The notes: generated from the letters alone by a model not told the origin. A DNA stretch of 15,788 bases from SYFY01 sp031385325 (GCA_031385325.1 JANNBJ010000175.1:1-15788); one strand, 5' to 3'. Positions 6,709 through 13,092 are shown, counted from the stretch's first letter. Made by a program: numbers and translations.

Positions 6709-8562
6709 TCACCTTACAAACATCTCGTCATACTGGCCCGTGGCCAATAGCGCATCGAAACGACGAGAGATTCTCAACACCAGATCCGACGGCTGTTCGC
6801 CATACGCCTGCGACACCGACACATAGCCAAAGTCACCGCTGCTGGCGACGTTGACCTCCTGCCCCTCGATGATCAAGCCATACTCATACGCGTCAACCTC
6901 TGCAGACTCGCGCGTCGCATCGAATTCCTTCACCAGCACATCGACCAGCGCCATCCGCAACGCGGGTGCGCCTTTTTCTATCCGATAGTCATGCAGTCCT
7001 GCGCTATCTGTTGTCACGTTGCCGCGATAGGGAATCGGGATGAAGTCAGCACGCTCAGCCAGTTGATCCCATGCGTCTTCACCTGCGCCGGTCCCTTGCT
7101 GCCATTGAAAGTGATGCAGCAGCCATGACGGGTTGAGGTCTTCCAGCTTTCCAAACCGCATGCGCGTGGAATCGATGGGCAGCGTCTGCGTGCGATCAGC
7201 CACGAAGTTGATGACCACCAGCAGCGGTTCAGCCTCGCCAGCGTCGCCCATGCCGAACAGCACAAAAGTGCGTCCGTCCGGTGAGACCCCAAGCGGCGGA
7301 ACACTGGGTACCAGGGTAGCGGACTCTGCAGCGGTATACGGATGTACCGAGCGGTTACGCACGTCCAGAACCGTGTCGTGAAACAACAATAACGACGTGT
7401 CCTGATAAGTGCGTCTATCCACGCGGCCACGAGGTAGTTTTGCATTGCGCATGAACTCGAAGCGCGTGGGATCAGCCGTGATTTCCTGAGCTTCGATGGC
7501 ATGGTTGCACTGTGCCACGCGGGTGGTGCGCAGCACCCCGGTCTCCGTCGCCAGCAGCACGCAGAAAGCCGCATCGTATTCCGGTGCTACCAACACAAGC
7601 AACGCAGGCACGGCACCTGGAAGTGACACAACCTGTCTGACCACGGTTCTTCCAATGCCAAAATTCTGTGCATTGACATCCGCGTTGAATTCAACGGGTA
7701 TGCCAAGGTGGGCAATTGTGAATTCAGCATTCCCGTCCAGCGTGCTGGTGCCTTCCGCTGCCTCACTGGAAAACGAATCAAATGCGGCACCAACGACGAA
7801 TGGTCCCACCGTTTCCATCCGCACTGGCGCCGATCGCTTTTGCACACGATACCGATAAGTCACACCGTTGGCGCGAACCGGACCATGACGACCTTCACGC
7901 GGATACCAGTCACTCCAGTTGAGATCCCGTTGATCCGGCCGCGATCGCAGTGGCAACACAAAACCCTCCCGTTCGTGTTCCCGATCCTGTTCATTCAGCA
8001 CGATCTCGATCACGGGTGTTCCGCGCGTGGTGAAAATCTCAACCGCCCCCTGAACCGTCCATCGACCATCCACCTGATGTGCGTCTTCTTTCCAGAGTGC
8101 ACCGTTTCGGGATAGACGCTGCACATGTGAGCGCGTGGTGGCGCCAAGCGTCAGATGACTCACGCCCGGAACTTCTGCTGGCGACGCGTTCCGATCTGCG
8201 GGCCAGCGTGCTTCAACCACCAGCAGCAACGGCTCGTCGTCCATGGTTGGCGGAATATCAGCCAACAACCACGCAATGCCGCCGACCAACGCCATAAGCG
8301 TCGTGTTGAACAGCAGTGACAGCCCGAGGCTCTTTACGAAGGTTAGGTCTGCACCATTCGCCATCAGCCGGGTGATCGCAATCGAGAGCAGGAAACTCGC
8401 CAGGCCGCCACCGAGGGCAGTGAAAACCACAAAATAGCCGGAGCCACCTTCGAACGACGAAATCCGATACCAGCTCACCGCCATGTTGGCGAAAAAACCG
8501 CTGACAAACAGGCCAACGCCAGCCGCAACCAGCGCGGCAAAGACGGTGCTGGTCCAGCTCAC
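6709..8562 (-). CDS. membrane-anchored protein of unknown function, 617 residues
   Basis: Start is placed at GTG 8562 (reading MSWTSTVFAALVAAG) because GAGG lies 7 bases upstream and the GTG overlaps the TGA of the GDPD-like gene as GTGA, a classic coupling arrangement; the open frame further upstream (to 8673) lies wholly inside that gene. Three hydrophobic segments fall near residues 7-26, 43-65 and 78-101, including VVFTALGGGLASFLLSIAI. About 510 mostly hydrophilic residues follow, rich in beta-like segments (TVQGAVEIFTTRGTPVIEI, GVSPDGRTFVLFGMGD), compatible with a large domain on one side of the inner membrane. The GVSPDGRTFVLF stretch resembles a propeller-type strand, but I see no regular repeat. 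No family is recognised. Transcription would start upstream of the GDPD-like gene. Confidence 0.85.
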   Translation of the reverse strand: MSWTSTVFAALVAAGVGLFVSGFFANMAVSWYRISSFEGGSGYFVVFTALGGGLASFLLSIAITRLMANGADLTFVKSLGLSLLFNTTLMALVGGIAWLLADIPPTMDDEPLLLVVEARWPADRNASPAEVPGVSHLTLGATTRSHVQRLSRNGALWKEDAHQVDGRWTVQGAVEIFTTRGTPVIEIVLNEQDREHEREGFVLPLRSRPDQRDLNWSDWYPREGRHGPVRANGVTYRYRVQKRSAPVRMETVGPFVVGAAFDSFSSEAAEGTSTLDGNAEFTIAHLGIPVEFNADVNAQNFGIGRTVVRQVVSLPGAVPALLVLVAPEYDAAFCVLLATETGVLRTTRVAQCNHAIEAQEITADPTRFEFMRNAKLPRGRVDRRTYQDTSLLLFHDTVLDVRNRSVHPYTAAESATLVPSVPPLGVSPDGRTFVLFGMGDAGEAEPLLVVINFVADRTQTLPIDSTRMRFGKLEDLNPSWLLHHFQWQQGTGAGEDAWDQLAERADFIPIPYRGNVTTDSAGLHDYRIEKGAPALRMALVDVLVKEFDATRESAEVDAYEYGLIIEGQEVNVASSGDFGYVSVSQAYGEQPSDLVLRISRRFDALLATGQYDEMFVR

Positions 8563-9461
8563 AGTCCAGCCTCGAGCTTTGCCTTGAGCCGCGCCGGGTG
8601 CGACAACGTGATGGCATCGGCTTCCAGTGTCAGTGCATGAGTCATCGCCCGATCGTCCGACCCAACGCCCCACAAATTGACAGTCAGTCCCAGCATCTGT
8701 GCGCGAGCCACATCCTGTCGGGTGACGTCACTTACGTGCGGCCCCCACCACTGCCCGCCTGCCGCGGTAATCGCGTCCGTCAGACTGTTGTTGTAACGGC
8801 GAGGATCGAACGCGCCGAACAGCAGATAGGGATCAACCGGTCCGATTTTTCGATTCAATGCAATGATGTGGGCAGGATTCAATGTCAGATAGTCCAGTTC
8901 CACCACCGGGCACAGCTCGCGTGCAGACTCAAGCAGATTCCACTCAAACGCCAGCAGCACAGTTCGATTGGCAACCCCATGTCGGTGAATCGTGTCGATG
9001 ACTTTCATAACCAGTGCATGCGGATCGGCGCTGATCGCCCGTTGAAAGGGTGAAAACTTCAGCTCGATCCACAGCGTCGACTTCGCACCATGGTCGTTGT
9101 AACAAGCAAGCAGTTCATCCAGGGACGGAATCTTCGCACCGTCTCTCGGCTGATAGAGTGGGTACTCGATCAACTCTCTCGATTCGGGCCGATACCGACC
9201 AACATCAAACCGGCGCAAACCGCTCAAGGTCATCCCGCAGATCGCGGGGTATGGTGGGCTGAGCCACTGCCCGGATGAGTCGCGCGTAATGCGCGGGTTC
9301 AACAGGTAGTCGTGATGAACAACCACCTGAGCATCGGCGGTAAGTTGAACATCAAACTCGATGCCATCGAATGCCTGCTCAAGACAGTACTCGAATCCCG
9401 CCAGCGTATTGGGCGGGAAAAGCGCAGCACCACATTCACTGGCAACAATTTTGGCCCTCAT
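8559..9461 (-). CDS. glycerophosphodiester phosphodiesterase-like protein lacking the catalytic His-Arg
   Basis: This 300-residue protein matches the GDPD TIM-barrel family: PPNTLAGFEYCLEQAFDG, IEFDVQLTADAQVVVHHD, WIELKFSPF near residue 131 and a C-terminal ADAITLSHPARL. Metal ligands E35, D37 and E133, with K135 and the second catalytic-type histidine H50, are present. The first motif is not: where family members read A-H-R-G, this protein reads IVASECGAALFPPNT, so the first catalytic His and its Arg are replaced by Ser-Glu or Glu-Cys depending on alignment. It may be inactive, use another mechanism or bind a ligand. ATG 9461 is chosen for its GGAG with 6-base spacing; the frame is open upstream to 9731 without family similarity. 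It is the first gene of a three-gene leftward operon and overlaps the next start by 4 bases. Confidence 0.88.
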   Translation of the reverse strand: MRAKIVASECGAALFPPNTLAGFEYCLEQAFDGIEFDVQLTADAQVVVHHDYLLNPRITRDSSGQWLSPPYPAICGMTLSGLRRFDVGRYRPESRELIEYPLYQPRDGAKIPSLDELLACYNDHGAKSTLWIELKFSPFQRAISADPHALVMKVIDTIHRHGVANRTVLLAFEWNLLESARELCPVVELDYLTLNPAHIIALNRKIGPVDPYLLFGAFDPRRYNNSLTDAITAAGGQWWGPHVSDVTRQDVARAQMLGLTVNLWGVGSDDRAMTHALTLEADAITLSHPARLKAKLEAGL

Positions 9462-9631
9462 CTCAGACTCCGGCTGCGGCCAACAAGTGGACGGACAGGG
9501 TATCGAGGTACTGAAGTGCTGGCGAGTGGAAATCGGGCTGGCTTGAACTCTGTTTCGGACGAATAGCTTCGTTGTTCGCATCCGGTTCGATTGCGACTGG
9601 CAGTTACGCTCGATTGTTGGGCGCCGTTGCG
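9462..9631. other. upstream region of the GDPD-like operon with an isolated GTTGGGC heptamer
   Basis: No convincing gene is seen here. It must hold the promoter of the leftward operon, but I find no well-spaced -35/-10 pair. GTTGGGC at 9616-9622 fits the integron R' consensus GTTRRRY and sits just before the vanY-like fragment, but no partner R'' with a complementary arm is evident. Confidence 0.4.
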
Positions 9632-9832
9632 AACACGTTGGCATTTCGTTGGTTTTCAATGAGAGCGGGCCAGTTCGGCTTCGTACTCTCGTTCCCGGCG
9701 AATAACCCCTATCGTTACACCTATGAACCATGGCATTGGTGCTTCAAGTCCGAACGGGTTCTTCTTGCGAACTCCTTGCTTCGTGACGCCGTTTGCCGGG
9801 GCAAAATCTCGCCAATGCTGCATCACCAATAA
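9632..9832 (+). pseudogene. 3' fragment of VanY-like D-alanyl-D-alanine carboxypeptidase (peptidase M15B)
   Basis: The plus-strand frame encodes TLAFRWFSMRAGQFGFVL, then SFPANNPYRYTYEPWHW, then CF. This is the C-terminal core of M15B peptidases, where the Glu and His of EPWHW are the general base and a zinc ligand. The upstream two thirds of the enzyme, including the HxxxxAxD zinc motif, is absent: the frame before 9632 bears no similarity. The tail after CFK, to the TAA at 9830-9832, does not look like the family. The fragment is therefore a non-functional remnant. A GTTGGGC heptamer lies 10 bases before the break point. Family assignment rests on recognising the motif. Confidence 0.7.
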
Positions 9833-9899
9833 GCGTCAGCGTTGAAGCCATCGCCCAGAACCCTGTTCGGCGTACGTCTCACCGAGTCGATAACCGCAC

Positions 9900-9927
9900 T
9901 TTCGAACACTTTCTCGCGGCGTATACT
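9900..9927 (+). promoter_or_regulatory. putative promoter of the toxin-antitoxin operon (TATACT -10)
   Basis: TATACT at 9922-9927 differs from the -10 consensus at one position. A weak -35, TTTCGA (9900-9905), lies 16 bases upstream. The expected transcription start about 7 bases after the -10 coincides with the A of the antitoxin ATG at 9934, and no SD sequence fits between, so the antitoxin mRNA may be leaderless. Confidence 0.5.
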
Positions 9928-9933
9928 CCGGGT

Positions 9934-10173
9934 ATGAGCAAGACAATCCTCCAGATCCCACCAGAATTCGATGCCGCAAGCACACAGGAGCGCATCGACT
10001 TTGTTACTCGACTCTGGGATCACATCGTCGCATCCGGAAAGGAGGTTCCGGTTCCGGATCATCACAAGGCGATCTTGGAAGAGCGCCTACACGCGTACCG
10101 AGCGAACCCGCAGCCAGGCACGCCATGGGCGCAAGTACGGGACGAACTGCTGGCTCGTCTTCAGTCCCATTGA
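9934..10173 (+). CDS. addiction module antitoxin, PF09720-type
   Basis: A 79-residue protein with the layout of the 'putative addiction module component' antitoxins (PF09720): a short N-terminal segment with IPPEFDAASTQERIDFVTRL, then LWDHIVASG and VPVPDHHKAILEERLHAYR, ending in GTPWAQVRDELLARL. The L-W-D-x-I and P-x-x-H-x-x-x-L-x-x-R-L elements are characteristic. It is expected to bind and neutralise the RelE/ParE-type toxin encoded next and perhaps to repress the operon. ATG 9934 gives the usual family length; the frame stays open upstream to 9793 but that part includes the promoter-like sequence. Its TGA overlaps the proposed TTG start of the toxin. Confidence 0.9.
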   Translation: MSKTILQIPPEFDAASTQERIDFVTRLWDHIVASGKEVPVPDHHKAILEERLHAYRANPQPGTPWAQVRDELLARLQSH

Positions 10174-10466
10174 ATCACGTCCAGGTTCGAGCCGAGGCCG
10201 TCACCGACATCAGAGAAGCTGTCGAGCGGTACGAAGGCCAACGGCCAGGTCTCGGCATCGAATTTCTCCTTGAGCTGGATGCTGCCATCGAGCGCGCGAC
10301 CATTGATCCGGAAGCCTACGCTGTCCAATACAACGACGCGCGGCGCGTGCTGCTCCGACGCTTTCCCTACAGCGCCGACTATCTGGTTGAAGCAAGCGTC
10401 ATTCAGATATTCGGCGTTCTCCATCAGCACCGAATGCCGCTATCTTGGCAATCGAGGCTATCGTAG
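10170..10466 (+). CDS. RelE/ParE family toxin
   Basis: A 98-residue protein typical of the RelE/ParE toxin superfamily (PF05016): VRAEAVTDIREAVERYEGQR, then PGLGIEFLLELDAAIERATI, a RRVLLRRFPYSADYLVE core and IQIFGVLHQHRMPLSW at the end. These match the paired strands and C-terminal strand of the fold. The start is taken as TTG 10170, which overlaps the antitoxin stop as TTGA and gives the usual length; an in-frame ATG at 10125 would add 15 residues without family similarity and overlap the antitoxin by 49 bases. No strong SD precedes the TTG, so translation is probably coupled. Whether it is an mRNA interferase (RelE-like) or gyrase poison (ParE-like) cannot be told. The TAG stop lies 5 bases before an attC-like R'' box. 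Confidence 0.88.
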   Translation: MNHVQVRAEAVTDIREAVERYEGQRPGLGIEFLLELDAAIERATIDPEAYAVQYNDARRVLLRRFPYSADYLVEASVIQIFGVLHQHRMPLSWQSRLS

Positions 10467-10471
10467 GTGCC

Positions 10472-10569
10472 ATCCAACTAACGCGTACGGTCGGCCCACA
10501 AGAGAGTCATAAAATTGCACACGCATGTTTGCCGCCTGCCTCGCGCGCGGCTGACGTAGGCTGTTGGGC
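10472..10569 (+). other. attC-like recombination site candidate A (98 bases)
   Basis: R''-like ATCCAAC (10472-10478) fits RYYYAAC and R'-like GTTGGGC (10563-10569) fits GTTRRRY. Inside them TACGGTCGGCC (10486-10496) pairs with GGCTGACGTA (10549-10558), leaving one unpaired G in the left arm and one G-T wobble. A one-base bulge in L'' is the hallmark of attC. The spacers (7 and 4 bases) are less regular than in known attC sites. It begins 5 bases after the toxin stop, the position expected for a cassette attC. Confidence 0.45.
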
Positions 10570-10584
10570 GTCTGGGAATGATCG

Positions 10585-10761
10585 ATGACTGAATTTTCAG
10601 CTTTTTTGGCCAGAGTGTTGAACGTTGCAGGTTGCGTTTCTTTGGGGTCAATCTGCGTCGGAATTTTCCTTTGGCGGCGCTCGCGAGCTAATCTTCTCTC
10701 ACCAGATCTCCGAACTTGGGATAGAACTGCCAGTGCTGGGTATTTTCATCCACATGATTGA
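10585..10761 (+). CDS. small membrane protein ORF, 58 residues
   Basis: ATG 10585 follows GGGA (10574-10577) with 7 bases of spacing and begins 15 bases after the R'-like heptamer of attC candidate A, the place where a cassette gene would start. The product begins MTEFSAFLARVLNVAGCVSL and has one hydrophobic segment (residues 11-30) followed by the basic RRSR, the pattern of a single-span membrane protein with a cytoplasmic positive flank. The last 20 residues overlap, in another frame, the HAD-like remnant, so the C-terminus may be artificial, arising where two sequences were joined. No family is recognised. Confidence 0.4.
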   Translation: MTEFSAFLARVLNVAGCVSLGSICVGIFLWRRSRANLLSPDLRTWDRTASAGYFHPHD

Positions 10762-10960
10762 TGCTCTTCAGATCGACCCGCACCAGTCCTGGTTCGTTGG
10801 TGATGATCCGGTGGCTGATATCTGGGGCGCGAAACACGCTGGATTTCGGACTTGCTGGGTCGAACGCTACGCTCTTTGGCCAGCCGACTTGTCGCCCTGC
10901 TACGATGGCCGGGTTGACCATACCATCGATTGCCTGGGAGTCATCACAAGTGTTACCTAA
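10688..10960 (+). pseudogene. C-terminal remnant of a HAD-superfamily hydrolase
   Basis: The frame encodes LIFSHQISELGIELPVLGIF, then IDPHQSWFVGDDPVADIWGA and KHAGFRTCWVERYALWP. VGDDPVADIWGAKHAG is HAD motif IV, where the two aspartates hold magnesium. Motif III, normally E-K-P-D-P, reads E-L-P-V-L, so the catalytic lysine is lost. The N-terminal half with the nucleophilic DxDxT motif is absent, and the frame before 10688 has no similarity. It is therefore a decayed fragment. Its TAA stop (10958-10960) is inside the R''-like box of attC candidate B, the arrangement seen at the 3' end of integron cassettes. Confidence 0.65.
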
Positions 10961-11052
10961 CAGGCCGCTGCACCGGACACTCCAGTACGTCACGCATTTC
11001 GGGTCAGAAAAATCGCCCCGCACCATGTGCACGGTGAGACGCCAGGTTGGAG
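10955..11052 (+). other. attC-like recombination site candidate B (98 bases)
   Basis: R''-like ACCTAAC (10955-10961) fits RYYYAAC; R'-like GTTGGAG (11046-11052) fits GTTRRRY except the last base. L''-like CTGCACCG (10968-10975) pairs with L'-like CGGTGAG (11032-11038) with exactly one unpaired G, as in known attC sites. The spacers are 6 bases on the left and 7 on the right, close to the usual 5-6. The upstream stop codon lies inside R'', and the next gene's GTG is 6 bases past R'. This is the better of the two candidates, found by eye. Confidence 0.55.
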
Positions 11053-11058
11053 GCAGAA

Positions 11059-11545
11059 GTGCTAAAGGGCGTTCCAGTGCTGGTCGCGCTACTAATTAGC
11101 GCGGCAGCATTTGCTCAAAAGCCTCGAATTTTGATCAGCTTCGAGGCAACGGAAATACTCAGGCCGAAGCAGATTTTCATCAATCTGTATGCTGAGACTC
11201 AACCACCCGCACCGCATATGCTCAAGCTCTCAGGACAGCACCTCAGGCCTCGGGACGCAACTGATCGAACTACCCGCTGGCAGGCATCAGATTCGAAGCA
11301 TAACGTTCGACGATGGCGATTCATCTCAAATGGAATACATTTATCTGAACTACATCGGTGAGTTCAAGAAGGACAAGCTTGTGTTTCTGGGCCATTTGAT
11401 CGTGGATGCCGGTAGAGTTCTGGTGGATACCAGTCCAGAAAGGGTGAAATCCATTTTGAGTTCCCTGGTGGGCATAGACTCAACTCGGGTTTCGGCTTAT
11501 TCCGGCGAAATGCAGCCGAGCTATGTAGTTCAGACCCGGAAGTAG
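11059..11545 (+). pseudogene. secreted/periplasmic hypothetical protein gene, frameshifted
   Basis: GTG 11059 follows a perfect GGAGG (11049-11053) with 5 bases of spacing. It opens a frame with a clear signal peptide (LKGVPVLVALLISAAAFA, then QKPRIL), continuing to INLYAETQPPAPHMLKL. This frame becomes nonsense after about 11220, while the +1-shifted frame gives a sensible continuation, GTQLIELPAGRHQIRSITF, MEYIYLNYIGEF and KLVFLGHLIVDAGRVLV, to the TAG at 11545. The shifted frame has a stop at 11132-11134 upstream, so it is not an independent full gene. I read this as one roughly 160-residue exported protein broken by a one-base shift between about 11215 and 11250. A sequencing error would give the same picture. 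The family is unknown. Confidence 0.6.
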
Positions 11546-11590
11546 TTCGTGCCTTGAGAGCGCGAGACCCTACAATTCAAGGAGCAGGTT

Positions 11591-12508
11591 ATGACTTCAC
11601 TTTTACGCACGATGTTGCTGGTCGGATTCCTTCTTCAAGCAACCGCACATGCCGATACAGAAGGGAAACAAGATAGCCAGGCAGCCACCGTGGCTCCCGC
11701 AGTTCCGTATGGAGCGAACGCAAAAGCCAGCGGCACCTTCACGCACGATGGCGTCTCGCTCTACTACGAAACATACGGCAGTGGCGAGCCGTTGCTGCTC
11801 GTGCATGGTAATGGAGCAAGCATCGGTACGCTGGCTGCCCAGATCGAGTTCTTCAAGAAGCGCTACAAGGTGATCGCGATGGACAGTCGCGACCAGGGTC
11901 GCTCCGCCGACAGTGATGGTCCGCTGACCTACGAGGCGATGACTGACGACCTCGCTGCGCTGATCGATCATCTCAAACTCGGTACGGTTGATGTCATCGG
12001 CTGGAGCGATGGCGGCATTGAGGCGCTGTTGCTCGGCATTCGACACCCCGACAAAATCAGGAAGATCGTCTCGTTGTCGGCAAACCTCAACCCCGGCACA
12101 AATGCCATTTACAAGGAGACTGAGGAGTGGCTCAGATCCATTCTTGCCTCGATGCCCGACAGCGAGCGAAAGACACCAGCCGGGAAACGCGCACTGAAGG
12201 TGGCGGGCATCATGTTGAAGGAACCAAACATTGATCCGACACAGCTCGAGCGGATCACCGCGCCGACGCTGGTCATGGCCGGTGACCACGACGTGATTCG
12301 TACCGAACATATCGTCGAGATCTTTAATCATCTGCAGAGCGGTCAGCTCGCGATCTTCCCGAACAGTACCCACATGGTTCCATACGATGACCCCGAATTG
12401 TTCAACACCACGATCGAGCGATTCCTCAGCACGCCTTTTGTGAAGAGGGATCGCGTTGCCGATCTGATAAAGTCCTACGAGAAGCTGCAGGCGGGTCTAC
12501 CGAAGTGA
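11591..12508 (+). CDS. exported alpha/beta hydrolase
   Basis: This 305-residue protein has a signal peptide (SLLRTMLLVGFLLQATAHA, cleavage near residues 20-21) and an alpha/beta-hydrolase fold. The oxyanion-hole segment is LLLVHGNGAS, the nucleophile elbow is GWSDGG (S139), the acid is D234 in MAGDHDVIRTEH and the catalytic histidine is H261 in PNSTHMVPYDDPELF. The triad is complete, so it should be an active periplasmic or secreted hydrolase of an ester, lactone or similar substrate, which cannot be named. A strong AAGGAG (11579-11584) lies 6 bases before ATG 11591. It starts 45 bases after the frameshifted gene; a TACAAT at 11571-11576 could serve as a -10, but no well-spaced -35 is seen. 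Confidence 0.93.
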   Translation: MTSLLRTMLLVGFLLQATAHADTEGKQDSQAATVAPAVPYGANAKASGTFTHDGVSLYYETYGSGEPLLLVHGNGASIGTLAAQIEFFKKRYKVIAMDSRDQGRSADSDGPLTYEAMTDDLAALIDHLKLGTVDVIGWSDGGIEALLLGIRHPDKIRKIVSLSANLNPGTNAIYKETEEWLRSILASMPDSERKTPAGKRALKVAGIMLKEPNIDPTQLERITAPTLVMAGDHDVIRTEHIVEIFNHLQSGQLAIFPNSTHMVPYDDPELFNTTIERFLSTPFVKRDRVADLIKSYEKLQAGLPK

Positions 12509-12547
12509 TGCACACAAGATGTTGCCATCGACTGATCATCAGGGTAA

Positions 12548-12563
12548 GTCTGATAAATCAGAC
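12548..12563. promoter_or_regulatory. perfect 7-base inverted repeat, operator-like
   Basis: GTCTGAT (12548-12554) and ATCAGAC (12557-12563) form a perfect dyad with a 2-base centre, 17 bases before the GTG of the next gene and just before its AGGAG. The centre is too short for an RNA hairpin loop with full pairing, so a dimeric regulator site is more likely than a terminator. The regulator is unknown. Confidence 0.4.
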
Positions 12564-12580
12564 CTTGCTTAGGAGATGAC

Positions 12581-13090
12581 GTGACGATTTCAGAACTCGG
12601 TTCGCTTGGCGAAATCATTGGATCGATCGCCGTACTCATCACCCTGATCGTGCTCGTGTTTCAGGTTCGAAGTGCACGGGTCGAGCTCGCAAGCCAGATG
12701 ACCCGCGAGATCAAGCGCGACAACAATGAGACCTTTCATCAGCTGATACAGCGGCCCGATCTGATCGACATTCACATTCGCGGGCAACGCGAGCACGACA
12801 GCCTCTCCGAAGGAGAGAAGTTGACCTGGCTGATCTGGTTGTTCACCTGGATCACCCAGACCGAAGACGCCTGGCTGGCGCGCAATCGCGGAATTCCAAA
12901 CATGGAGTGGGTCGATGCCTACATGGGCGGAGTCGCGCTCGTGCTTCGAAGCGAGGGAGGCCAGAAGATCTGGCCAAAACTCCGCGCGAACTTCGAGCAG
13001 CCATTCGTAGACGCCGTTGAGCGCACAGTCCGAGCGGACACCGCGACGTTCCTGGGAGTGTTTCTTGGGTCGGAAACACGGGACAAGTAG
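12581..13090 (+). CDS. small membrane-anchored hypothetical protein, 169 residues
   Basis: GTG 12581 is preceded by AGGAG (12571-12575) with 5 bases of spacing; the ATG at 12575 runs into a stop within two codons. The N-terminus has one membrane segment, IGSIAVLITLIVLVFQVR (about residues 13-30), followed by a charged helical region (SARVELASQMTREIKRD). The rest is cytoplasmic-looking and tryptophan-rich (KLTWLIWLFTWITQTEDAW). This layout matches a common group of uncharacterised proteobacterial proteins with an N-terminal G-x-I-A-V-x-x-T-L segment; no function is known to me. The membrane-anchored hydrolase follows after only 2 bases, so the two are almost surely co-translated. A perfect dyad lies just upstream. 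Confidence 0.88.
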   Translation: MTISELGSLGEIIGSIAVLITLIVLVFQVRSARVELASQMTREIKRDNNETFHQLIQRPDLIDIHIRGQREHDSLSEGEKLTWLIWLFTWITQTEDAWLARNRGIPNMEWVDAYMGGVALVLRSEGGQKIWPKLRANFEQPFVDAVERTVRADTATFLGVFLGSETRDK

Positions 13091-13092
13091 AC

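Noticed and set aside
7014..7574. 186-residue minus-strand ORF in another frame of the membrane protein gene
   Set aside because: Rich in Cys, Trp and Arg as expected for an out-of-frame shadow; the main frame is open across the whole gene.
9479..9622. A third attC-like site ending at GTTGGGC 9616-9622, with CCAACAA near 9479 as R''
   Set aside because: The left box does not fit RYYYAAC, the segment is longer than usual and the inner arms do not pair beyond the end boxes.
10589..10607. Terminator-like CTGA-ATTT-TCAG hairpin followed by six Ts
   Set aside because: The stem is only 4 base pairs and lies inside the small ORF start; too weak to call.
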